Part shown: in pieces, positions 15,520 through 23,043 of the stretch | How the letters are laid out: the number at the start of each line of letters is the position of its first letter | Position numbering within the stretch: the stretch's first letter is position 1 | Assembly (NCBI GenBank): GCA_039198685.1 | Contig: JBCCTK010000022.1 | Span: forward strand, 1-27,877 | DNA from: UBA5336 sp039198685 | GTDB lineage: Bacteria; Pseudomonadota; Alphaproteobacteria; Caulobacterales; Hyphomonadaceae | DNA: 27,877 nt | Reading direction: 5' to 3' | Notes under the pieces: model-generated | Database searches by the model: none | The model's input: only the letters and a program-made list of their open reading frames with translations | Told to the model about the DNA's origin: nothing | Program-made: the position numbers and the translations under genes

Positions 15520-17295
15520 CTATTCCGAGGCGAAACCAAAGAGAGCTTCGCTCCCAGCCAACATGGATTGTCCACCGCTGGTGATCCCCGCGACCCGGCC
15601 AGGCGCCTCCGCCAGTGACGTTTCGGCGAAGAACCCGGCAAGGGCCAGCATCGTGCCGCGCAGCTTTCCGCCCTCGCCCCTTGCCTCCAGGGCGCTGCGT
15701 GCCAGGAAGTGTCCGCCAATGACGTCGCCTGCCAGGGCCAAGTAGGCGGTCGCCCCTGCCAGCGCGGCATCCTTATCGCTCGCCATGGTCTCAACGACCC
15801 ATGCCGTCGCATCCGCCAGCGCCTGGCGCGCGCCTTCCAGTCGTTCGGCAATTTGAACAAGTTGTGGATCATTCGTGGCCCGGGCAGACCGGGCCGTCTG
15901 GGTTATCTCATCCATCATCGCGCCCATCGCCGCACCACCGTCGCGCGCCACTTTTCGCCCGATCAAGTCAATCGCCTGAATCCCATTCGTGCCCTCATAG
16001 ATCGGGGCGATGCGCGCATCCCGATAGAGCTGCGCAGACAGGGTTTCATCCATGAAACCCATGCCGCCATGGACCTGCACGCCGAGGCTGGCGACCTCAA
16101 CACCCATGTCCGTACTCCAGGCTTTAGCGATCGGTGTCAAAAGGTCTTCGCGGGCCCGGGCCGCTGCGCGCACCGGCTCGTCAGCGCCTTTTTCTGCAAC
16201 ATCCGCCGCAACCCCAGTGGCGAGGCAGATTGCCCTTGCGGCCATCACATTGGCCCGCATGGTCGTCAGCATGCGGCGCACATCTGCGTGGTGGAGGATC
16301 GGTGCAGCTCCTTGGACGCCTGCAGCATGCCCCTGCTTGCGCTCATGGGCGAATTCAAGAGCCGTCTGGTAGGCCGCCTCGCCCACGCCCACGCCTTCCA
16401 AACCGACATTGAGCCGGGCAGAGTTCATCATCGTGAACATGTGGGCCAGGCCCTTGTTCTCCTCGCCGATCAGCCAGCCCCTGGCGCCGTTATATTCCAT
16501 CACACAAGTCGGCGAGGCGTGTATGCCAACCTTCTTTTCAAGCCCGATACACGCCACGCCATTGCGCCCGCCCAGGCTACCATCGTCATTTACAAACCTC
16601 TTAGGGACAAGAAAAAGCGAAACACCACGAGACCCGGACGGCGCATCGGGAAGGCGCGCCAGAACGAGATGAATGATATTCTCAGCAATGTCATGATCGC
16701 CCCAGGTGATATAGATTTTTTGGCCCGTGATCGCGTAGCTACCATCGCCGTTCGCAACGGCCTTGGTCTTGAGCGCACCCACATCAGAGCCGGCCTGGGG
16801 CTCGGTCAGATTCATCGTGCCCGTCCAATCCCCGCTAATCAGTTTGGGCAAATACACTGCTTGCTGCTGGGGTGTACCATGGGCCAGCAGCGCCTCGATG
16901 GCCCCAAAGGAGAGCATGGGTGCCAGGGCAAAAGCCATATTTGCACCATGGAACATTTCCATGACTGCCAGCGCGAGTGCCTTTGGCCCCGACTGGCCGC
17001 CATGGGCTTCCGGGAAGGCGAGCCCCATCCAGCCCGCATCGCGGTACGCATCGTAAGCCTGACTAAAGCCTGGCGCTGAGATCACGCCATCATCGTTGAG
17101 CTTTGCGCCAGCCTTGTCTCCTATGGAATTCAGCGGGGCGAGCACGTCGCCCGCCAGTTTCCCGGCCTCCTCCAGGATCGGCTCCACCAATTCAGAATCA
17201 AAGTCTCCAAACGCGCCGGTCTCAAGCAAGTCATCCAGTCCAACGACCTTACGGAGTAAAAAAGACATCTCCTCAACCGGGGCAGCATAGGCCAT
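15520..17295 (-). CDS. Acyl-CoA dehydrogenase, DmdC-like family
   Basis: This 591-residue flavoenzyme is an acyl-CoA dehydrogenase of the long subfamily with an extra C-terminal domain, which includes 3-methylmercaptopropionyl-CoA dehydrogenase (DmdC). It oxidises an acyl-CoA to the trans-2-enoyl-CoA with FAD. The FAD/substrate segment reads MNLTEPQAGSDVGALKT (161-177), the mid-domain has KIYITWGDHD, and the catalytic base is Glu 434 in IYEGTNGIQAIDLIGRKV, close to the position known for DmdC. The C-terminal ~130 residues match the subfamily extension. The ATG is supported by a GAGGA-type site on the minus strand. The paralogues differ in substrate (fatty acyl versus methylmercaptopropionyl), so no gene symbol is given. 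It is divergent from the YceI gene at 17414. Confidence 0.93.
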   Translation of the reverse strand: MAYAAPVEEMSFLLRKVVGLDDLLETGAFGDFDSELVEPILEEAGKLAGDVLAPLNSIGDKAGAKLNDDGVISAPGFSQAYDAYRDAGWMGLAFPEAHGGQSGPKALALAVMEMFHGANMAFALAPMLSFGAIEALLAHGTPQQQAVYLPKLISGDWTGTMNLTEPQAGSDVGALKTKAVANGDGSYAITGQKIYITWGDHDIAENIIHLVLARLPDAPSGSRGVSLFLVPKRFVNDDGSLGGRNGVACIGLEKKVGIHASPTCVMEYNGARGWLIGEENKGLAHMFTMMNSARLNVGLEGVGVGEAAYQTALEFAHERKQGHAAGVQGAAPILHHADVRRMLTTMRANVMAARAICLATGVAADVAEKGADEPVRAAARAREDLLTPIAKAWSTDMGVEVASLGVQVHGGMGFMDETLSAQLYRDARIAPIYEGTNGIQAIDLIGRKVARDGGAAMGAMMDEITQTARSARATNDPQLVQIAERLEGARQALADATAWVVETMASDKDAALAGATAYLALAGDVIGGHFLARSALEARGEGGKLRGTMLALAGFFAETSLAEAPGRVAGITSGGQSMLAGSEALFGFASE

Positions 17296-17413
17296 AGCGT
17301 ATCCTCATCGTGAATAGGTGTTATCTTGCGTGACATGATACGCGCAGTGTGGAACGGCGTTAAGGATGTTCTACCTCCTGCCGTAAGGCAAAGACAGAAG
17401 ATAGGGGTGCGAT

Positions 17414-18043
17414 ATGATGAAACCGCTTGCAGCCATTGCCGTTGCCGCCCCGCTGCTTTCGGGCTGCGTCACCGCCCAGCAAAGCCTGGCTCCAATCGAC
17501 AGCTCGAACTTCGAATTGGACAAGACCCACGCATTCCTGACACTAAGCGTCAAGCACTTTGGCTTGTCTGACTATCGTATCGACTTCACCGCATTCGATG
17601 CCCAGCTCGATTTCCAAGCCGACAACCCCGTGGCCTCGTCGATTTCGGTCCAAGTCAATACTGCAGCGCTGGACACGCAATATCCCGATCCGGCAAAAAA
17701 GGCAGAGTGGGAAAACGAACTGGCCAATGATGGCCGCTTTTTGAATGCTGATGAATTTCCAGAAGCCACCTTCGTGTCAACGTCCGCATCTCAATCCGGT
17801 GAATTCACCGGAACCGTTACCGGTGACCTCAACCTGAGGGGCGTTACAGCGCCCATCACGCTGAACGTTGTTTACAATGGCACAGCCACGAGCCCGCTTG
17901 ATAGAGGCAAGCGCCGCATCGGCTTTAATGTAACAGGTACCTTCAATCGATCCGATTTCGGCATGGGCGCGATGACAAGTTTCGTGTCCGACGAAGTCAC
18001 CCTGAGCTTCTCCGGCGAGTTCCTCGAAACCGGAGATGAGTGA
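17414..18043 (+). CDS. YceI-family lipoprotein (first copy)
   Basis: This 209-residue protein has an N-terminal lipoprotein signal (MMKPLAAIAVAAPLLSGC, lipidated Cys 18) followed by a YceI domain (PF04264), a lipocalin-like barrel that binds long isoprenoid chains in the E. coli relatives. Visible YceI features are FELDKTHAFLTLSVKHFGLSD (33-53), the DGRFLNADEFPEATFVST block, the GEFTGTVTGDLNLRGVTAPI block and a final IGFNVTGTFNRSDFGMG. It is likely anchored in a membrane facing the periplasm. It starts a set of three YceI-domain genes: the next copy starts 34 bases after this stop, and the third is fused to cytochrome b561. Confidence 0.93.
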   Translation: MMKPLAAIAVAAPLLSGCVTAQQSLAPIDSSNFELDKTHAFLTLSVKHFGLSDYRIDFTAFDAQLDFQADNPVASSISVQVNTAALDTQYPDPAKKAEWENELANDGRFLNADEFPEATFVSTSASQSGEFTGTVTGDLNLRGVTAPITLNVVYNGTATSPLDRGKRRIGFNVTGTFNRSDFGMGAMTSFVSDEVTLSFSGEFLETGDE

Positions 18044-18077
18044 GCAACCCTCCCCTTTAAATCCAAGGAACACTTCC

Positions 18078-18800
18078 ATGAAATATACAGCCCTCCTGGC
18101 CGGCGAAGCCGGTCTTGCCCTGATCGCAGCGTGCGGCGGCGGCGCCACCGCTCCAGCGGAAGCCCAGGACACAGAAGCGGCAGCGCCCGCCGCTGCGCCT
18201 GCCGAGATTGTCCTTGACGCATCCCTGGCCGAAGTGAATGGCGGCGCCTATTCCCTCGAACGCACCCACGCATTCCTGACCTGGAAAGTCGGTCACCAGC
18301 GCGGCATTTCCGACTATACCGTGCAATTTGGCGACTTTGACGCTGACTTGAGCTTTGATCCATCAGATCCCGCGGCCTCAACGCTGTCTGTCACAATCAA
18401 TCCCCTCAATCTGATTGTGAACTATCCGGGCGATTATAAAGCAGGTCACGCCGACAGCCCCTATGAAACCTGGGCTGAAGATATGGCGCGCAATGAGCGT
18501 TGGCTGAACGCTGACAATTTCCCAGACATCACATTCACCTCCACAGACGTGTCTGTGACCGGGAGCAATACAGGCACCGTAACAGGCGATCTGACCTTTC
18601 TGGGCGTCACGCAGCCAGTCACTTTAGACGTGACTTATAACGGTGTTGGCGGCGCGCCCTGGTTTGGCGACCGTGACCTGATCGGTTTCAATGCAAAGAC
18701 GACGATCAATCGTTCTGATTTCGGGAATACGACTTCGATTCCGGGCATTACAGATGCTGTGGAAATCGAATTTTCGGGCGAGTTCCTGCAGGACGAGTAG
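18078..18800 (+). CDS. YceI-family lipoprotein (second copy)
   Basis: This is a second YceI-domain protein, 240 residues from the ATG at 18078 (ribosome site AAGGAA 8 bases upstream). Starting there gives a lipoprotein signal ending LALIAAC (Cys 19), then an Ala/Pro-rich tether of about 30 residues and the YceI barrel (YSLERTHAFLTWKVGHQRGI; NERWLNADNFPDITFTST; NTGTVTGDLTFLGVTQPVTL; FNAKTTINRSDFGN). An upstream in-frame ATG at 18036 would add a polar leader that ruins the signal, so it is rejected. A glutamate in the middle of the signal's hydrophobic stretch (LLAGEAGLALI) is odd. It differs from the first copy by a longer linker and an insertion (LIVNYPGDYKAGHADSPYETW). Confidence 0.92.
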   Translation: MKYTALLAGEAGLALIAACGGGATAPAEAQDTEAAAPAAAPAEIVLDASLAEVNGGAYSLERTHAFLTWKVGHQRGISDYTVQFGDFDADLSFDPSDPAASTLSVTINPLNLIVNYPGDYKAGHADSPYETWAEDMARNERWLNADNFPDITFTSTDVSVTGSNTGTVTGDLTFLGVTQPVTLDVTYNGVGGAPWFGDRDLIGFNAKTTINRSDFGNTTSIPGITDAVEIEFSGEFLQDE

Positions 18801-18823
18801 GACCGCTTCCCATCCAATGAAGG

Positions 18824-18857
18824 CCTCGCCTTGCTCTTTGGCGAGGCGGGGCCTTTT
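18824..18857 (+). terminator. terminator between the second YceI gene and the b561 fusion gene
   Basis: CCTCGCC (18824-18830) pairs with GGCGAGG (18840-18846) and is followed by CGGGGCC and TTTT (18854-18857). The T run is short and slightly offset, so it may attenuate rather than stop transcription into the next gene. Confidence 0.6.
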
Positions 18858-18874
18858 CAATTATGGAGCTTGTT

Positions 18875-20113
18875 ATGTCCAGCTTGACCGCGTCCGACAC
18901 TGTGTCTCCTTCGGGCAACCAAAGGTACTCTTCCGTGGCGATCGCCTTGCATTGGGTCATGGCGCTGGCGATTTTAAGCCTGATTCCAGGCGGCTGGATA
19001 ATGACCGATATGGCTAACGACAACCCGCTCAAGGAGGGGCTTTACCAACTCCATAAGTCGGTCGGTATAACGATACTGATCCTCACCATCGCGCGGATCG
19101 CATGGCGTATCATGAACCCGCCACCGGCAGATGCCGAAGGCCTCAAAGGCTGGGAGCAAATGGCCTCTCACGCAGCCCATTACGGGTTTTATGCCCTCAT
19201 GATCCTGCTGCCTTTGACCGGCTGGCTTTATGTTTCGACCGCCTATGCCTTTGATGTTCCAACGGTGCTCTACGGAATCGTGAGTTGGCCCGACCTGCCT
19301 TTTATGGGCGCATTGTCCAATGAAGCGGGCCATGGTGCGATTGAGTTTGTCCATTCCAAGCTCGCATGGGTCGCGCTCGCCCTGGTCGCCGTGCATGTCG
19401 CTGGTGCCCTGAAACACGAATTTGGTCCCGAGGAGGGTGTGCTGAAACGGATGATACCCGGCTTGTTTGGCAAAACAGATGGCCCACGCGCCCCCTCGCG
19501 CGGCGCCCTGTCTGCCTTTGGGGGCGCCTTTGCCGTTTTCGCGGTTGTCGCTGTAACCCCTGTGATCGCCCAAGGCGGCGCAGCGGACCTTTCAGGATCG
19601 TCGTCATTTGATGCCAATTGGGCGATTGATGCAGATGCCTCGCCAACCATACGGTTCTCCGGAACCCATGATGGAAGCCAATACACCGGCGAATTTGAGT
19701 TGTGGGATGCGACGATCGCGTTTGATCCCGAAAATCTTGCCGCTTCCCGAGTTGAAGTCACCGTGGATCTGGCGTCGGCTGTGGCCAATAAGAAGCTCTA
19801 CACCGATAGCCTGAGAGCGACCGAATGGCTCGACGTTTCCGGGTCTCAAACGGCCAGTGTTGTGTTGGATCTCTTCGATGGCACCGAGCCCAACTATACA
19901 GCCAATGCCGCACTCAGCCTAAAGGGAGCAACGATCGACGTGCCCTTCGAGTTTGAGCTATTCTTTGAAGGTGACCAGGCCTTTCTGGAAGGTGAGACTC
20001 GCCTGTCCCGTGTAGAGTTGGATGTCGGCATGGAGAGCGACCCCGGCGCAGACTGGGTCTCGGACGAGATTTTGATTGAGGTGTCTCTGGCCGCAAACCG
20101 TATCACCGATTGA
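18875..20113 (+). CDS. Cytochrome b561 fused to a YceI domain
   Basis: This 412-residue protein joins two families. Residues about 18-185 are a bacterial cytochrome b561 (PF01292), a four-helix, dihaem membrane protein with likely haem histidines His 26 (ALHWVM), His 60 (YQLHKS), His 160 (VHSKLAW) and His 174 (AVHVAG). A fifth hydrophobic segment (about 213-232, ending VTPVIAQ) leads into a divergent YceI domain (about 245-412). The E. coli homologues of these two domains are separate neighbouring genes (yceJ, yceI), so the fusion supports a working partnership. The start at 18875 is preferred over 18863 because GGAG at 18865-18868 sits 6 bases before it. It probably moves electrons between quinol and a lipid-soluble or periplasmic partner; the substrate is unknown. 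Confidence 0.92.
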   Translation: MSSLTASDTVSPSGNQRYSSVAIALHWVMALAILSLIPGGWIMTDMANDNPLKEGLYQLHKSVGITILILTIARIAWRIMNPPPADAEGLKGWEQMASHAAHYGFYALMILLPLTGWLYVSTAYAFDVPTVLYGIVSWPDLPFMGALSNEAGHGAIEFVHSKLAWVALALVAVHVAGALKHEFGPEEGVLKRMIPGLFGKTDGPRAPSRGALSAFGGAFAVFAVVAVTPVIAQGGAADLSGSSSFDANWAIDADASPTIRFSGTHDGSQYTGEFELWDATIAFDPENLAASRVEVTVDLASAVANKKLYTDSLRATEWLDVSGSQTASVVLDLFDGTEPNYTANAALSLKGATIDVPFEFELFFEGDQAFLEGETRLSRVELDVGMESDPGADWVSDEILIEVSLAANRITD

Positions 20114-20148
20114 CGAGCCCACCTGCTAAAAGGCATCTCCGGTGCGCC

Positions 20149-21096
20149 ATGGCCACACTCGCATTGAAACCAACGCCTGAGGACATTTCAACCGCTGTGA
20201 ATATTCTCAGGCAAGGCGGAATCGTCGCCGTGCCGACAGAAACCGTTTATGGTCTGGCCGCGGATGCTTCGAATGCCGACGCGGTGGCGCGCTTGTACGC
20301 GGTGAAGGGTCGCCCGGCTTTCAATCCCCTGATTGCCCATGTAAACGGTCCCGAAATGGCCGCGCAGGAAGGCGATCTTTCCGGCAAGGCTGGATTCTGT
20401 GCGGGTTTCTACTGGCCGGGCCCGCTGACGATCGTGGTGCCAGTAGCCCCGGGCGGCGCAGCGTGCGAACTGGCCCGCGCGGGGCTTGACACGATCGGCC
20501 TTCGCCATCCCAGCCATTCGGTGACCCATGACATCATCACTCGCCTGGGAAGGCCGATTGTTGCACCGTCCGCAAACCGATCTGGCAGGATCAGCCCTGT
20601 TACGCCACAGGATGTCTACGAAGAACTTGGCGATGATCTTGACGCGATTGTGGACGGTGGACGTTGCCCCTTGGGATTGGAGTCAACGGTTGTGTCCTTT
20701 ACGGGCCAGGAACCGGCACTTCTGCGCCCCGGCGGGGTGGAGCGAGCTGTTATCGAGAGATTTCTCGGCACCCCCTTGGCAACGGCAGAAACGGGTTCAA
20801 GACCCGAATCGCCTGGCCAGCTGTCACGCCATTATGCGCCCAATGCCCGGCTGCGGCTGGATGCAAAAACCGCTGATGGGGGTGAAGTGCTGGTGGGTTT
20901 CGGTCATCTTTCTGGCGACTATTCCTTGTCGCCCAGAGGCGACCTTAAGGAAGCGGCGGCGAATCTCTACCCGCTCCTGCGCTATCTCGACCGGCACCAT
21001 GACCAGATAGCAATCGGCCCCATCCCAAGACATGGCCTTGGCGAAGCCATCAATGACCGGTTGCAGCGGGCCGCGGCGCGCGATGAGCCCTGCTAA
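20149..21096 (+). CDS. L-threonylcarbamoyladenylate synthase (Sua5/TsaC family, with C-terminal Sua5 domain)
   Basis: This enzyme makes threonylcarbamoyl-AMP from threonine, bicarbonate and ATP, the first step of the t6A modification of ANN-decoding tRNAs. The protein is 315 residues and is the long Sua5 type: a YrdC domain (about 10-200) with VPTETVYGLAADA (28-40), VKGRPAFNPLIAHV (52-65), FYWPGPLTIVVP and APSANRSGRISPV, then a linker with SPGQLSRHYAPN into the C-terminal Sua5 domain (PF03481). An in-frame TTG at 20110 overlapping the previous stop is possible but would add a basic leader without support. The ribosome site is weak. The Nudix gene overlaps its end by 14 bases. Confidence 0.93.
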   Translation: MATLALKPTPEDISTAVNILRQGGIVAVPTETVYGLAADASNADAVARLYAVKGRPAFNPLIAHVNGPEMAAQEGDLSGKAGFCAGFYWPGPLTIVVPVAPGGAACELARAGLDTIGLRHPSHSVTHDIITRLGRPIVAPSANRSGRISPVTPQDVYEELGDDLDAIVDGGRCPLGLESTVVSFTGQEPALLRPGGVERAVIERFLGTPLATAETGSRPESPGQLSRHYAPNARLRLDAKTADGGEVLVGFGHLSGDYSLSPRGDLKEAAANLYPLLRYLDRHHDQIAIGPIPRHGLGEAINDRLQRAAARDEPC

Positions 21097-21547
21097 GCCC
21101 ATGCAAGCGGGTTGGACCGGCTCGGACGGGTTCTCCGGCTCAAAGATCGCCCTGATCTGCGCGGGTGAAATCCTTGTCTATTTGCGCGACGATATCAGTT
21201 CGATCCCTTTTCCAGGCCATTGGGACCTTCCAGGTGGAGGCCGCGAAGGCGATGAAAGCCCAGAGACATGCGCGCTGCGGGAATTGGATGAAGAGTTCGC
21301 TCTTCGCCTGCCAGAATCCCGAATTGTTTGGTCCAAAGCCTATCCACCCGAACGCGCGGCCGGTCTCTGGAGCTGGTTTTTCGTTGCGGCTTTGTCGGCG
21401 AGCGAGATCGCGAAGATTCGTTTTGGCGATGAGGGGCAGCGCTGGGAGATGTGGCCGATTGCGGTTTTCCTGGAACACGATCTGGCTGTTCCTCACTTAA
21501 AGAGTCGGCTCACAGACTATCTAGCCGCGTCCGATCGTTTGGGTTAA
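21083..21547 (+). CDS. Nudix hydrolase
   Basis: This 154-residue Nudix protein starts at ATG 21083, inside the 3' end of the Sua5 gene (14-base overlap), or at ATG 21101 just after it. The Nudix box reads GGREGDESPETCALRELDEEF, matching G-x5-E-x7-RE-x2-EE, so the metal-binding glutamates are present, but the glycine normally following EEx is replaced by Phe-Ala. The PFPGHWDLPGGG approach to the box is typical. It hydrolyses nucleoside diphosphates linked to some group X; the actual substrate cannot be read from sequence. Tight coupling to the Sua5 gene suggests one transcript. No terminator separates it from the phosphate operon 77 bases downstream. Confidence 0.88.
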   Translation: MSPAKPMQAGWTGSDGFSGSKIALICAGEILVYLRDDISSIPFPGHWDLPGGGREGDESPETCALRELDEEFALRLPESRIVWSKAYPPERAAGLWSWFFVAALSASEIAKIRFGDEGQRWEMWPIAVFLEHDLAVPHLKSRLTDYLAASDRLG

Positions 21548-21578
21548 TTCCCGCGGTCTGCTGCAACAAATCGGGTGT

Positions 21579-21596
21579 CTGTCACACCACTGTCAG
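21579..21596 (+). promoter_or_regulatory. PHO box (PhoB binding site) upstream of pstC
   Basis: CTGTCACACCACTGTCAG consists of two direct CTGTCA repeats (21579-21584 and 21590-21595) spaced exactly 11 bases apart, matching the PHO box pattern of two CTGTCAT half-sites with four bases between. It lies about 30 bases before the pstC start. It predicts activation of pstC-pstA-pstB-phoU-phoB by phosphorylated PhoB under phosphate limitation, with autoregulation because phoB is the last gene. Confidence 0.85.
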
Positions 21597-21624
21597 CATT
21601 TCAGCCTAAGCAGGAGAGACTTTT

Positions 21625-23043
21625 TTGGGGCGAGACATGTTGCAGTCCATTGGGCATTTGCCGATGGTTTGGATGGCCTTTGCAGTGCTGATCGCTGCCG
21701 GCTGCCTGGCCTTTGTTGCAGGCCGGTCTGCAGCGCTCGGATTCGCGAGCGCGGGCCGAGGCGGGATGAACTCCCAGCCAAACTACCATGGTTATTATAC
21801 AGCCATGAGCGCTGTTATTCCCGCGGCCCTGGTTTTGTTGACCTATGGCTTGTTTGGCAATTCCATGACGCGCGGGTTGCTGGTCGATGAACTGCCAAAC
21901 GGATTTGCTGATTTCTCGCGAATCCAACTCGACCAGTATCTCGACCGGGTGAGAGAAGCCGCCCAAATGGACGTCGCCGTCTACGAAAGCGACCAGGTCT
22001 TCTCTGCTGTTACGCAACGGTTTCTGACCCTTTCAGGTGGCGTCAAACTGATCGCCCTTCTTGCCGCTTTAGGAGGTGCTGGCGCAGGTTTCGCGTACTC
22101 CCGCTCGCGCCTCGCTTCTGATTTCCGGGCCCGCGTGCAGGTCGAGCGCGGCGTGGAGATCATGCTGTTCCTTTGCGCGGCCATTGCGATCGCCACAACC
22201 CTCGGCATCGTTGGCTCGCTCTTTTTCGAGTCGCTGCGCTTCTTCTCCCAGATCCCAATTCTCGGCTTCTTGTTCGGCACGGAGTGGAATGCCCAGACCA
22301 ATGCAGATTTCGGCGCAGTCCCACTTTTCTTTGGGACCTTTATTATCTCCCTGATCGCCATGTGCGTGGCCGCGCCGGTCGGCTTGTATGCCGCGATCTA
22401 TCTTTCTGAGTATGCAGGTCCGAACGTGCGCAGCTGGATCAAGCCTGTGCTCGAAGTGCTAGCGGGCATCCCCACGGTTGTTTACGGGTTTTTTGCGATC
22501 CTCGTCGTGGCGCCATTGGTGAGGGATGGCGCACTCTGGTTGAATGCATTGCCCTTCATTCCAGATGAGTTCTTCGCGGCATCCTCGACGAATGCCTTGG
22601 CGGCTGGGCTGGTGATGGGCGTCATGATTATTCCATTCGTCTCATCACTCTCCGATGATGTGATCAACGCCGTGCCCCAGTCCTTGCGCGATGGCGCCTA
22701 TGCGATGGGGGCGACGAAGTCGGAGACCGTCAAGGAAGTGATCATGCCAGCAGCCTTGCCCGGCGTAATCGCAGCACTCCTGCTTGCGGTATCACGCGCC
22801 ATTGGTGAGACGATGATCGTCGTCATGGCCGCAGGGCTGAGGCCCCAGATCACCCTCGACCCAACGGCAGAAATCACGACGATCACCGTGCAAATCGTCT
22901 CTCTTCTGACTGGTGACAGTGAATTTGATAGCCCAAAAACCCTGTCGGCCTTTGCCCTCGGCTTTGTACTGTTCCTGATGACCCTGGTTTTTAACTTGAT
23001 CGCCCTGCGCGTGGTTCAGAAGTATCGAGAAAAGTATGACTGA
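21625..23043 (+). CDS. pstC: Phosphate ABC transporter permease PstC
   Basis: PstC is one of the two membrane subunits of the high-affinity phosphate importer. The core permease (about 175-465) shows the ABC coupling (EAA) loop DGAYAMGATKSETVKEVIMP (356-375), the PVGLYAAIYLSEYAGP segment and the IPTVVYGFFAI helix. The protein has an extra N-terminal region of about 170 residues with two or three additional membrane helices (15-35, 60-80, 140-157) and an extracytoplasmic stretch, common in alphaproteobacteria. A TTG start at 21625 is favoured because AGGAGA (21612-21617) lies 7 bases before it; ATG at 21637 is the alternative. Its last 8 bases overlap pstA, indicating translational coupling. 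The PHO box lies just upstream. Confidence 0.94.
   Translation: MGRDMLQSIGHLPMVWMAFAVLIAAGCLAFVAGRSAALGFASAGRGGMNSQPNYHGYYTAMSAVIPAALVLLTYGLFGNSMTRGLLVDELPNGFADFSRIQLDQYLDRVREAAQMDVAVYESDQVFSAVTQRFLTLSGGVKLIALLAALGGAGAGFAYSRSRLASDFRARVQVERGVEIMLFLCAAIAIATTLGIVGSLFFESLRFFSQIPILGFLFGTEWNAQTNADFGAVPLFFGTFIISLIAMCVAAPVGLYAAIYLSEYAGPNVRSWIKPVLEVLAGIPTVVYGFFAILVVAPLVRDGALWLNALPFIPDEFFAASSTNALAAGLVMGVMIIPFVSSLSDDVINAVPQSLRDGAYAMGATKSETVKEVIMPAALPGVIAALLLAVSRAIGETMIVVMAAGLRPQITLDPTAEITTITVQIVSLLTGDSEFDSPKTLSAFALGFVLFLMTLVFNLIALRVVQKYREKYD

Noticed and set aside
15709..17079. 456-residue open frame on the plus strand
   Set aside because: It is antisense to the acyl-CoA dehydrogenase gene, shows no family motifs, and is rich in Arg/His/Pro.
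17297..17343. Inverted repeat GCGTATC / GATACGC in the divergent promoter region
   Set aside because: Arms of only seven bases separated by 33; could be an operator but is within chance expectation.
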